Assembly: GCA_015489285.1 (NCBI GenBank)
Contig: WGAA01000167.1
Coordinates: forward strand, 1-14,735
Origin: Anaerolineae bacterium
GTDB lineage: Bacteria; Chloroflexota; Anaerolineae; JAADDB01
Direction: 5' to 3'
Length of the DNA: 14,735 nucleotides
The position numbers and the translations under genes were made by a program. Under the pieces are notes generated by a model. The model saw nothing but the letters and a program-made list of their open reading frames with translations. It did not search any database and was not told the DNA's origin. Shown here one piece after another: positions 1-5,027 of this stretch; position 1 is the stretch's first letter; the number at the start of each line of letters is the position of its first letter.

Positions 1-9
1 CATAACCAT
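1..9 (-). CDS. 5' end of a further small gene, cut by the window edge
   Basis: Only three codons (ATG GTT ATG) lie inside the window. The start is inferred from its context: the minus-strand text just upstream, at 10-30, carries GAAAGGGGGTGACACG directly before the ATG. This is the same ribosome-binding cassette that precedes the small genes starting at 215 and 375. It is probably the third member of the same leftward cluster of tiny genes. Nothing can be said about the product. Confidence 0.45.
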
Positions 10-45
10 CGTGTCACCCCCTTTCGTGTGATTTTCGTGTGGCCC

Positions 46-73
46 GGACGGACCCCCACGAAAGGGGGCGTCC
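46..73 (-). other. Hairpin between two small genes
   Basis: GGACG (46-50) pairs with CGTCC (69-73) and CCCCC (53-57) pairs with GGGGG (64-68). The stem has a two-base bulge and a six-base loop. It sits between the stop at 78 and the next ribosome-binding site. No T-run follows on either strand, so it is not a standard intrinsic terminator. It could stabilise or process the mRNA. Confidence 0.4.
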
Positions 74-77
74 AGGG

Positions 78-215
78 CTACTTCTTGCGCGCGCCGTGAA
101 TCGCCAGGGCGATCACGGCAGCCACAATCGCGCGTCCCGGCTCACCAGCCAACAGGGAGAGTGGGACATTCAGCACGGCGAGCCAGAACACTATCGTGGC
201 GAGAATGCCTAACAT
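78..215 (-). CDS. 45-residue small membrane protein, unknown function
   Basis: The frame runs from ATG at 215 to TAG at 78-80. Its start is set by a strong ribosome-binding site (GAAAGGAGGTGACACG then ATG) that lies inside the last codons of the preceding gene, four bases after which this one begins. The peptide opens MLGILATIVFWLAVLN, a hydrophobic segment of about residues 2-23. A short GEPGR turn follows, then a second hydrophobic segment (about 29-40) and a basic end GARKK. Two short membrane helices with a positive tail is the simplest reading. I recognise no family. The tight spacing and the shared leader with its neighbours indicate an operon of tiny membrane proteins downstream of the pilin operon. 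It is too short to be supported by homology here; the ribosome-binding site and the coupling carry the call. Confidence 0.62.
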   Translation of the reverse strand: MLGILATIVFWLAVLNVPLSLLAGEPGRAIVAAVIALAIHGARKK

Positions 216-219
216 CGTG

Positions 220-375
220 TCACCTCCTTTCTCGTGTCAGAGACAAAAGGATGTAGCCTGCCAGGGCTATCAGCCCTGCGAGCAGAGTCCCTATCGTGTC
301 GCCGTGAAGAAAATTGCATACTGCGAACGCCACGGCAGCGTTCGCAATGCCTTTCGTCCAGGACATCCAGGACAT
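220..375 (-). CDS. 51-residue small membrane protein, unknown function
   Basis: ATG at 375 is preceded on the minus strand by CACGAAAGGAGATGTGACACG, a good ribosome-binding site. The frame ends at TGA (220-222), four bases before the next gene. The peptide begins MSWMSWTKGIANAAVAFAV with a first hydrophobic stretch at about residues 10-22. A short polar loop (HGDT) follows, then a second hydrophobic stretch at about 28-46. The end is basic (TRERR), and those last codons double as the ribosome-binding site for the next gene. It is first in the small-gene cluster, so a promoter should lie in the 376-681 spacer; a candidate is listed at 478-505. The topology resembles small two-helix proteins such as holin-like or toxin-like peptides, but no specific motif supports either. 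Confidence 0.62.
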   Translation of the reverse strand: MSWMSWTKGIANAAVAFAVCNFLHGDTIGTLLAGLIALAGYILLSLTRERR

Positions 376-477
376 CGTGTCACATCTCCTTTCGTGTTAC
401 GGCCTTCCGCTCTTTCCCCGGACGCGCTCCCATTGCGCCCCTTCCGTGTGGAAGAAGGGCGCGGGTCGCACGCTCGG

Positions 478-505
478 AGTGTAAGCGGTCGGCATGGGTT
501 GTTAA
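478..505 (-). promoter_or_regulatory. Candidate sigma-70-type promoter for the small-gene cluster
   Basis: On the minus strand TTAACA (505-500, five of six matches to TTGACA) is followed after 16 bp by TACACT (483-478, four of six matches to TATAAT). Transcription would start near 471, about 95 bases before the ATG at 375. It is the best match in the spacer but clearly weaker than the promoter at 2623-2650. Confidence 0.35.
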
Positions 506-537
506 GGTGCCAGCCGCAATCCTCACGTTTTACAAAG

Positions 538-579
538 CGTCACGGTAGTCCCTGAGCAGTTGCCCGGGGTCGTCACGGT
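538..579. repeat. Two 9-bp direct repeats, operator-like
   Basis: ACCGTGACG (minus strand) occurs at 546-538 and at 579-571, with starts 33 bp apart, close to three helical turns. A related CGTGACG core sits in the palindrome at 2603-2617 beside the Flp promoter. Same-face spacing and the shared core suggest binding sites for one regulator, but no regulator gene is identified in the window. Confidence 0.35.
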
Positions 580-681
580 CTCATCCCCCTGCATGGCCTC
601 TTTGCGAGCGCCATAGCAGGAAGGATTAGAGGCCCCGTCGGGCGCTGCCCCCGACCCCCCGCTTCGTCGGGCGAGGCCTGA

Positions 682-739
682 AACGCAAAAAGCGGACACA
701 AGGCCGCGCGTGTGCGCTCGTCTCGCCTCGTGTCCGCTT
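682..739 (-). terminator. Intrinsic terminator after the SSB-like gene
   Basis: On the minus strand AAGCGGACACGAGGC (739-725) pairs with GCCTTGTGTCCGCTT (704-690). This is a 15-bp stem with a single G-U wobble. The T-run at the end of the right arm continues into the flanking sequence as TTTGCGTTT. It lies 30 bases after the stop of the SSB-like gene and is the natural end of the long leftward pilin operon. Confidence 0.85.
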
Positions 740-768
740 CGTCTGGGGAGAGCAGGGTATCGTGTGAA

Positions 769-1131
769 CTACCGTCGTCCGTTCAGAATGGTGAACCGCT
801 CCACCACGACTTCGGTGGTGGCCCGCTTCGCCCGCGGCTCCCGGACGTCGGGCACGTCCACCTCGATTTTCGGTTCCGCGTCCTTCAGGAAGTCGCTCAG
901 CCGCTCTTCATAGTCCCGGCTCTGGATGAAGCCGTGGACGCGGATGTCCATGCCGTCCGTGACGCCGATGCGCTTGTCCCAGCCGCCGGGAAAGCGCACG
1001 GTCACGTAGTCGAAATTCGTCCCGTTCTTCCGTGGCCGGTCCGGGTCCCGCGGCACGGAGATCCGCGCCAGGAGATCGCCCCGGAACCGCCACGTTCGCA
1101 TCACCCTTCCTTGCAGGTGCACCTCGTTCAT
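769..1131 (-). CDS. SSB-like OB-fold protein (single-stranded DNA-binding family, divergent)
   Basis: The 120-residue product opens MNEVHLQGRVMRTWRF, matching the first OB-fold strand of single-stranded DNA-binding proteins (N-x-V-x-L-x-GRV). Further strands are visible: LLARISVPRD (20-29), NFDYVTVRFPGG (39-50), then DGMDIRVHGFIQSRDYEE (59-76), which corresponds to the 'G-x-V-x-V-x-G-x-L-x-x-R-x-Y/W' segment of SSB. It lacks the long Gly/Pro/Gln linker and acidic tip of housekeeping SSB. Its C-terminus is instead basic (PRAKRATTEVVVERF). The start at 1131 is chosen because AAAGGAGG lies eight bases upstream and the family begins there. An upstream in-frame ATG at 1191 overlaps the previous stop as ATGA but would add 20 unconserved-looking residues. 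It is last in the pilin operon. It could coat single-stranded DNA handled by the machine; equally it could be an unrelated OB-fold protein. Confidence 0.65.
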   Translation of the reverse strand: MNEVHLQGRVMRTWRFRGDLLARISVPRDPDRPRKNGTNFDYVTVRFPGGWDKRIGVTDGMDIRVHGFIQSRDYEERLSDFLKDAEPKIEVDVPDVREPRAKRATTEVVVERFTILNGRR

Positions 1132-1152
1132 GTCGTCCTCCTTTCGTGTCTT

Positions 1153-1182
1153 CGTCCTGGGGATGTCTCCACCCCCAGGACG
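1153..1182. other. Perfect 10-bp inverted repeat upstream of the SSB-like gene
   Basis: CGTCCTGGGG (1153-1162) and CCCCAGGACG (1173-1182) form a perfect 10-bp stem with a 10-base loop. It lies between the stop of the 47-residue gene and the ribosome-binding site of the SSB-like gene. There is no T-run on the minus strand, so it is probably not a terminator. It may be an mRNA-stabilising or translation-control hairpin, or a protein-binding palindrome. Confidence 0.5.
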
Positions 1183-1187
1183 GTCCT

Positions 1188-1331
1188 TCATCGTGTGTAC
1201 ATGGTGACGTCGAACAACGACGCCAATCCCGCATAATACTGCACCATTCGTGTCATCATCGGCTGCAACAACAGTTGATACACCAGAAAGTCCAGCAGGG
1301 CCATGAACATCAGGGCCGGATAAGAGCGCAT
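1188..1331 (-). CDS. 47-residue membrane peptide, unknown function
   Basis: ATG at 1331 follows GGAGGTTGAACC, a strong ribosome-binding site with good spacing. The frame ends at TGA (1188-1190). The product starts MRSYPALMFMALLDFLVYQL. A hydrophobic segment of about residues 5-23 is followed by a Met/Tyr-rich amphipathic half ending LFDVTMYTR. A single membrane-spanning or membrane-peripheral helix is likely. It lies between the TadG-like pseudopilin and the SSB-like gene in one leftward operon, so a role at the pilus platform is plausible. It has no Gly-x-x-x-x-Glu prepilin boundary and I recognise no family. Confidence 0.6.
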   Translation of the reverse strand: MRSYPALMFMALLDFLVYQLLLQPMMTRMVQYYAGLASLFDVTMYTR

Positions 1332-1447
1332 GGTTCAACCTCCGATGTACAGGCCGGCCCGCGAATACCGGTCGTCTCGGCCCCTGTGGACACGGACGGC
1401 TCCGGCGGAGAGATGAGCGCGCTCACCTCCCCACGGGAGACGTCCCT
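1332..1447 (-). other. 116-bp gap after the TadG-like gene, possible 38-codon frame
   Basis: The TadG reading frame stays open after its TGA (1448-1450) down to a TGA at 1310-1312. Within it, GTG at 1426 could start a 38-residue peptide (VSALISPPEPSVSTGAETTG at its start) with GC-rich third positions like real genes here. The GGGGAG before that GTG is too close to be a good ribosome-binding site, and the frame would overlap the next gene. A second frame ends just before the next start. I cannot decide whether any peptide is made. Confidence 0.3.
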
Positions 1448-1879
1448 TCAACGGTAAAAGGCCCGTACCCGGGCCGCGCCCTGTGCGTGTACGGTTACAG
1501 GTACGCCGAACAGCGCGCTCACCCGCGCTTCCACGGCCACGCGCACGGTATTCGTGGCCTCGTCCACCCAGATGCCCGTCACCCGCGGGGAGACGCCCTT
1601 TGCACCCAGGGGAGCAAACGTGCGCGATGCGTAGTATTGAGCGGTGGGATACACATTCCCCGTGAGCACGATGTCGCCCGTCGAGCGAAAGTGGTCCACG
1701 TCCACCATCGCCACCGCCGCCTCTGCCGCCGCGTCCGCGGCGTTTTGCAGCGCGTGTTTCGTGCTCACCATGCGTCCCAACTGCATGGAGAGCAGCATGA
1801 GGGGCAGGACGACGAAGGTGAAGAGCAGGGCCGTCAGCGCGTAGGAGATGCCCCGTTCGTCTCGCCACAATCGCCGCAT
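1448..1879 (-). CDS. tadG: TadG-like pilus-assembly pseudopilin
   Basis: The 143-residue product begins MRRLWRDERGISYALTALLF. A basic/acidic leader ending in Gly-10 runs into a hydrophobic helix (about 12-34), followed by an Ala-rich amphipathic helix (KHALQNAADAAAEAAVAM, 41-58). That helix is the hallmark of the TadE/TadG pseudopilin group. The rest is a beta-rich domain ending VTVHAQGAARVRAFYR. Position +5 after the Gly boundary is Leu, not Glu, as in many TadG-type proteins, so peptidase processing is less certain than for its neighbours. ATG at 1879 is preferred over two in-frame GTGs (1882, 1885), because AGGAGGGG is correctly spaced only for the ATG. Its first base is the last base of the tadE stop (TGATG), so the two are probably translationally coupled. 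It is short for TadG, which often carries a von Willebrand-like domain; 'TadE-family protein' is the alternative name. Confidence 0.75.
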   Translation of the reverse strand: MRRLWRDERGISYALTALLFTFVVLPLMLLSMQLGRMVSTKHALQNAADAAAEAAVAMVDVDHFRSTGDIVLTGNVYPTAQYYASRTFAPLGAKGVSPRVTGIWVDEATNTVRVAVEARVSALFGVPVTVHAQGAARVRAFYR

Positions 1880-2304
1880 CACCACCCCTCCTGACGGAAT
1901 GTGGCCTGTCCGTGGACGGTGAAATCCCGCGTGAGCGCGCCCGTGAACAGTGCGGACACAGGCCCCAGGACGTTGGGAACGTGGACGGTGACCCGCACGG
2001 TGAGTTCGCTACCGGGAACGCCGCCGGGAGCAAGGACCTGGACGACGGGGCTCCGATCCATCGGGAAATCCTGCACCACGGCGGAGCGCGCCTCGGCGAC
2101 GGCGACGGCGACGGGGTTGACCTGGGCGACGGAGGCCATGCGCGCGCCGTGGCGGGCGGCGTTGTTGGCAGCGTTGGCTCCCCAGCCCAGGAACCCTGCC
2201 TGAAAGAGCATGAGGACGACGAGCAGGATGACGGGCAGAGAGAACGCAGTCTCTCCGTATATGTCCCCCTCATCCCTCCGCAACCGCTGCCACAGGCGCG
2301 CCAT
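1879..2304 (-). CDS. tadE: TadE-like pseudopilin
   Basis: The 141-residue product starts MARLWQRLRRDEGDIYGETA. A positively charged leader ends at Gly-13 and Glu-18 lies at position +5. This is the type IV prepilin processing signature (G followed by x-x-x-x-E). A hydrophobic helix (about 21-42) continues into an Ala-rich segment (GANAANNAARHGARMASVAQ). A beta-rich extracytoplasmic domain (about 85-141) with VRVTVHVP and FTVHGQATF completes it. In Tad systems TadE is a pseudopilin cleaved by the TadV/CpaA peptidase and required for Flp fibre assembly. No peptidase gene is in the window. The ribosome-binding site GGGAGGTGAAAC overlaps the stop of the Flp-like gene, and the gene overlaps tadG by one base, so Flp, TadE and TadG are co-expressed. 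Confidence 0.85.
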   Translation of the reverse strand: MARLWQRLRRDEGDIYGETAFSLPVILLVVLMLFQAGFLGWGANAANNAARHGARMASVAQVNPVAVAVAEARSAVVQDFPMDRSPVVQVLAPGGVPGSELTVRVTVHVPNVLGPVSALFTGALTRDFTVHGQATFRQEGW

Positions 2305-2315
2305 GTTTCACCTCC

Positions 2316-2498
2316 CTAAAAGCGATTGGCAATGCTGGCGAAGAAGTCGTTCAACTTACTGCCGATGAGCGCCAGACCAGCAATGGCGACCAGGGCGACG
2401 AGCATCCAGAGGAAGCCGTACTGCCCGAAAATGTCGCCGCGCTCATCCTCCAACATTCGCTCCACCTGATAACGAAGCCACAGATACGCGTACAACAT
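2316..2498 (-). CDS. flp: Flp-like type IVb pilin precursor
   Basis: The 60-residue product has the size and layout of Flp pilins. A short charged leader (LEDERG, ending at Gly-21) is followed by a hydrophobic helix (GFLWMLVALVAIAGLALIGS, 28-47) and a short amphipathic tail (LNDFFASIANRF). In typical Flp the sequence after the cleavage Gly is x-x-x-x-E-Y. Here it is D-I-F-G-Q-Y, so the usual Glu at +5 is Gln-26 while Tyr-27 is kept. The boundary matches the neighbouring TadE (G-D-I-Y-G-E). The start at 2498 has AAGGAGGTGACTC upstream. The gene is first after the promoter and attenuator-like hairpin at 2544-2650, fitting the need for much more pilin than platform protein. TadE follows by 11 bases. 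An alternative reading is a membrane peptide that is not processed. Confidence 0.75.
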   Translation of the reverse strand: MLYAYLWLRYQVERMLEDERGDIFGQYGFLWMLVALVAIAGLALIGSKLNDFFASIANRF

Positions 2499-2543
2499 GA
2501 GTCACCTCCTTACCGAGTCGTGAAGGGTTGAGTTGGACAGGGT

Positions 2544-2604
2544 CGGAAAACGCGAAAAGGCCCAAGCACCTCCGATAGAGGTGACTTGGGCCTCACGTTT
2601 TCCG
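2544..2604 (-). terminator. Intrinsic terminator hairpin in the Flp leader (attenuator candidate)
   Basis: On the minus strand GGCCCAAG, a bulged T and CACCTC (2592-2579 region) pair with GAGGTG and CTTGGGCC (2572-2559). The result is a 14-bp stem with a five-base loop, followed by TTTTCGCGTTTT. An outer pair, CGGAAAACG (2604-2596) with CGTTTTCCG (2552-2544), extends it and would engage the second T-run. It lies downstream of the promoter at 2623-2650 and about 50 bases before the Flp ATG. It could therefore end early transcripts as well as those arriving from tadC. Confidence 0.8.
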
Positions 2605-2617
2605 AACGTCACGTTCG
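2603..2617. promoter_or_regulatory. Palindrome at the predicted transcription start
   Basis: CGAACGT and ACGTTCG flank a single C: a 7-bp inverted repeat centred on 2610. It starts about six bases after the -10 box, overlapping the expected transcript start. A repressor bound here would block initiation; as RNA it would be a short 5' hairpin. The CGTGACG core also occurs in the spacer at 538-577. Confidence 0.45.
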
Positions 2618-2622
2618 ATTGA

Positions 2623-2650
2623 ATTATAGCACGGCTTTCTTGTATGTCAA
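2623..2650 (-). promoter_or_regulatory. Perfect-consensus sigma-70 promoter for the pilin genes
   Basis: Minus strand: TTGACA (2650-2645), a 16-bp spacer, then TATAAT (2628-2623). All twelve positions match consensus, in an AT-rich island within GC-rich DNA. It lies just after the end of tadC (2673) and points at the Flp-like gene; initiation is expected near 2616. Such a strong element fits a pilin or small-RNA promoter. Confidence 0.85.
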
Positions 2651-2672
2651 GTTCCATTGCCACACCCACACC

Positions 2673-3572
2673 TCATCGCATGAAAGCCCGGACCATCGTC
2701 ACGATGAACGGCGCGACCATAAGCGCGATGTAGGGCAGCAGGAAGAAGACGCCCATGATGGGCGTGAATTTGTTTTCCAGTCCTTCCGCCCGCTTCATCA
2801 GGTCCGCCTCGTACTGGGCGGCGACGGACGCGGCCAGATCGCCGAGAAGCGCCCTGTCCCCCACGCCCCGGCGGGCGATTTCGGCCAGACGGCGGAAGAG
2901 TTGCGTCAGCGCAGGCACGTGAAACGGCTCCACCCAGGTCGCCAGATGCATCACGGGACTTTGCCCCGGCGGGGTGGCGGCGATACCCGCCCGCAACAGA
3001 CGGGAGAACACGGTATCGCCTTCGGCGAGACGGCGCAGGGCCGCGTCCACAGGCTGACCCATACCGACCAGGAAGGCCAGGTTCTCCGCCGCGTCGGGGA
3101 GTTCGCGGAACAGGTCCCGGCGTATCGCGTCCGCCTGCCCCGCCAGCCACATGTCCGGGCTCATGTACCCCACCACGGCGATGCCCAGCCCCGCCAGCAT
3201 ACTGGCGATATTTCCCGGGAAGAGGAACAGAAGGCCGAACACAACCCCCGCCAGCCGCATGACGACCAGGTCCTCCGCATTGAGACTCTGGAACCTCCCC
3301 ATCACCTGGAGCAGGCGCAGGTTGGCGCGCAACTGTTCGGACACGGGGAAGAGCCGCGCCAGAGGCCCCAGTCCGGGCGCTTTCGTCAGGGCAGGACGGC
3401 CCTCCTCCGCCTCGCCCGTCACCCGCTCGATGGCGCGCACGGGCGCGGGCGTGGGAATCAGGCTCCAGGCCAGTTTCCCGGCCAGGAACGCCAGGGCCAC
3501 GGCGATGAAGGGCGGCGCGTACAGGTAGGCGGCGTAAGAAATCACCTCGAAAACACGATACAGCGTGCTCAC
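2673..3572 (-). CDS. tadC: TadC-like inner-membrane platform protein (T2SSF domain)
   Basis: The 299-residue product has four hydrophobic segments (about 19-36, 104-119, 122-138 and 271-292). A cytoplasmic T2SSF/GspF-type domain spans about 155-270, with LPDAAENLAFLVGMGQPVDA typical of its first helices. The family forms, with TadB, the membrane platform on which the TadA ATPase drives pilin extraction and assembly. A linker with TPAPVRAIERVTGEAEEG (41-58) separates the first segment from the core. The start is GTG at 3572 with CGGAGGTGAAAC upstream, overlapping the previous stop as GTGA. It is the last gene before the pilin promoter region. Order relative to TadB, length and the carboxy-terminal helix favour TadC over TadB. 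Confidence 0.85.
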   Translation of the reverse strand: MSTLYRVFEVISYAAYLYAPPFIAVALAFLAGKLAWSLIPTPAPVRAIERVTGEAEEGRPALTKAPGLGPLARLFPVSEQLRANLRLLQVMGRFQSLNAEDLVVMRLAGVVFGLLFLFPGNIASMLAGLGIAVVGYMSPDMWLAGQADAIRRDLFRELPDAAENLAFLVGMGQPVDAALRRLAEGDTVFSRLLRAGIAATPPGQSPVMHLATWVEPFHVPALTQLFRRLAEIARRGVGDRALLGDLAASVAAQYEADLMKRAEGLENKFTPIMGVFFLLPYIALMVAPFIVTMVRAFMR

Positions 3573-3943
3573 GTTTCACCTCCGGTTTGCGTCTGCGCTA
3601 CGGGCAGTGGAATGGTGCGCACCTCGTGTCCTCCGGCATAGACGACAAGACTGTAGGTCCCCGCCACGGGCAGGGCCACGTCGGAGAAGAGGGCCAGTTG
3701 CAGGTAGGGTCCTGCCGGTACTTCCGCGTCCGCGTCGGCCAGGAGTGTTCCGTCGGGAGCGAAGAGGGCCACCCGCTGGCGGAATGGAGTGGGCGACTCC
3801 CAGCGGGTGACCACGGCCAGACGCCGCAGGACGGCGGGCACGGACGGCACGGTCAGTCCCGCGGTGATGAGGTTGTACAGGCTCAGCCGCCCCCAGGGGT
3901 CGGCGAGCGCGTTCTCGGCCAGAACAACGTCGGTCAGTTTCAT
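3569..3943 (-). CDS. DUF6941-like beta-sandwich protein, unknown function
   Basis: The 124-residue product begins MKLTDVVLAENALADPWGRL and contains LYNLITAGLTVPSVPAVLRR (28-47). Alternating hydrophobic strands follow (FRQRVALFAPDGTLLADAD, then YLQLALFSDVALPVAGTYSL and VVYAGGHEVRTIPLPV). This pattern resembles the DUF6941 group: an opening 'KLxDhhLAENA' segment, then a short immunoglobulin-like sandwich. The match is from memory of the family, not a search. It has no signal peptide, so it is probably cytosolic. It sits between the 54-residue membrane protein and tadC with 4-base overlaps at both ends (ATGA at 3943, GTGA at 3572), tying it to platform synthesis. An in-frame ATG at 3958 is possible, but 3943 matches the overlap pattern of the operon. 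Confidence 0.75.
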   Translation of the reverse strand: MKLTDVVLAENALADPWGRLSLYNLITAGLTVPSVPAVLRRLAVVTRWESPTPFRQRVALFAPDGTLLADADAEVPAGPYLQLALFSDVALPVAGTYSLVVYAGGHEVRTIPLPVAQTQTGGET

Positions 3944-4104
3944 CTCTTCCCGCTCCATTCATCGAAAAAGACGGCAATTCCTACAAGTGCGCCGATGAGA
4001 ACGACGCATTTCCAGGAGACGGCGGATACAAGTGCGAGGGCGGCGGTGACGAGAACGGCCGTCGCCAGCAGCGCCCAGCGCCGATTTCCCCACGACAGGT
4101 TCAT
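3940..4104 (-). CDS. 54-residue two-helix membrane protein, unknown function
   Basis: ATG at 4104 overlaps the tadB stop as ATGA and has GGAGGACGTGCG upstream, inside tadB. The product has a basic amino end (MNLSWGNRRW) and two hydrophobic stretches (about 10-30 and 32-47), ending FFDEWSGKR. The frame ends at 3940, again overlapping the next start. It is inserted between tadB and tadC, which are adjacent in most Tad loci. A platform-associated small subunit is a reasonable guess. No family is recognised. Confidence 0.7.
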   Translation of the reverse strand: MNLSWGNRRWALLATAVLVTAALALVSAVSWKCVVLIGALVGIAVFFDEWSGKR

Positions 4105-5027
4105 CGCACGTCCTCCACCATGTCGTAAATCACGTATCGTCCCATCATCATGACGCCCACCAGCACCACCAGAACGATCTGCCCCATCTGGGACGTGTAG
4201 AACTCGCGCCCCTGGGGGCTCATGAATATGACGCCCACCGCGAACACCGACATGAGGGCGAGCAGGTTCGCCAACCCCAGCGCGCTCGACGCCTTGGCCC
4301 GGGCCCGGGCCACGCCCTCCAGACGGCGGCGCTGTCGTCGGGCGCTCTCCTCCAGCACGTCGGCCAGCGTGCCCCCCGTACGCGCGTAGACGCGCAGGCG
4401 GAAGGCCAGGGCCTTGAGCGTGGGCGAGGGAGACTGTGCCTCCAGCCACAACAGGGCCTGCTCCGCACCCGCGGAACGGGCGCGGGCCGCGGCGTCGGCC
4501 AGCAGGCGCGTCAGGGGCCGATTCTCCCCCTTGGCGGCCAGGTCCTGGGCCGCGCCGTGCAGGAGCGCGGCAATGTCCGCGGAGATGCGTGCGGACGCGG
4601 ACAGGGACGTGAGCAGGTCGGGCAGGTCCTCATCGATGGATGAGATGGCTTTCTTGCGCTGCCAGTCCAGCAGGATGCCGGGACCGAGGTAGCCCAACCC
4701 CGCCAGGGCCAGGGCCACGGCCCCCGGTCCGAAGGCGAGCACGCCCGCCACGAGAAGGGCCAGAGCCAGCCCCAGGCGGGCTTCCGTTTTGGCCCAGGAT
4801 GGCAGTTCGGGCTCGAAGGGATTTTCCTCGGTCTGTACCACCTGTTCCCCTACGGCCAGCACTTTGTCCAGCGCCCGCTCGGTGCGGGAGCGGAGCAGGG
4901 ACGACTTTCCCAGCACATTCCAAGCCACGTACCCCGCCACCAGTGCGGCCCAGGCCGCGATGAGCAGCGGCGAGGGCGTGGGGAGAAAGGCAAATACGTC
5001 CAGGATGTGATTCAGCGCATTGTCCAC
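4101..5027 (-). CDS. tadB: TadB-like inner-membrane platform protein (T2SSF domain)
   Basis: The 308-residue product shows hydrophobic segments at about 19-38, 86-117, 248-269 and 283-300. A T2SSF domain spans about 133-268. DEDLPDLLTSLSASARISAD (132-151) is the usual first platform helix pair, and ARTGGTLADVLEESARRQRR (215-234) is a strongly typical GspF/TadB element. With TadC it makes the inner-membrane base that couples TadA ATP hydrolysis to pilin movement. The long loop with TEENPFEPELPSWAK (67-80) precedes the second membrane segment. The start is GTG at 5027, with GAGGAGGTTGATCC upstream inside the end of the previous gene (16-base overlap). It is separated from tadA by about 2.5 kb of small genes, unlike canonical Tad loci where tadA, tadB and tadC are contiguous. 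Confidence 0.88.
   Translation of the reverse strand: MDNALNHILDVFAFLPTPSPLLIAAWAALVAGYVAWNVLGKSSLLRSRTERALDKVLAVGEQVVQTEENPFEPELPSWAKTEARLGLALALLVAGVLAFGPGAVALALAGLGYLGPGILLDWQRKKAISSIDEDLPDLLTSLSASARISADIAALLHGAAQDLAAKGENRPLTRLLADAAARARSAGAEQALLWLEAQSPSPTLKALAFRLRVYARTGGTLADVLEESARRQRRRLEGVARARAKASSALGLANLLALMSVFAVGVIFMSPQGREFYTSQMGQIVLVVLVGVMMMGRYVIYDMVEDVR

Larger units (their letters stand above)
376..681. other. Spacer of about 300 bp without a convincing gene
   Basis: This stretch separates the terminator after the SSB-like gene from the small-gene cluster. It holds a candidate leftward promoter (478-505), two 9-bp direct repeats (538-546 and 571-579), and a segment (521-544) resembling the leader of the Flp gene at 2591-2613. 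It also has GC-rich alternative hairpins built from CGTCGGGCG (636-644 and 665-673) and the opposing CCCGAC (650-655). Short minus-strand frames of 20-50 codons exist but lack ribosome-binding sites. I see no tRNA and no clear attachment site. Confidence 0.6.

Noticed and set aside
491..600. Short minus-strand frames in the spacer, including one ending DDPGQLLRDYRDAL
   Set aside because: The peptide looks protein-like but has no start codon after the preceding in-frame stop and no ribosome-binding site; at most a gene remnant.
1132..1191. Alternative start of the SSB-like gene at ATG 1191
   Set aside because: It overlaps the previous stop as ATGA, but the strong ribosome-binding site and the family's usual beginning both favour 1131, and the added 20 residues cover the hairpin.
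1335..2273. A 312-codon minus-strand frame across tadE and tadG
   Set aside because: It reads the two pseudopilin genes in another frame; the product is Arg/Gly-rich and lacks pilin features.
4105..4449. Upstream extension of the 54-residue membrane gene inside tadB
   Set aside because: It is an alternative frame of tadB; the ATGA overlap at 4104 with a good ribosome-binding site marks the start.
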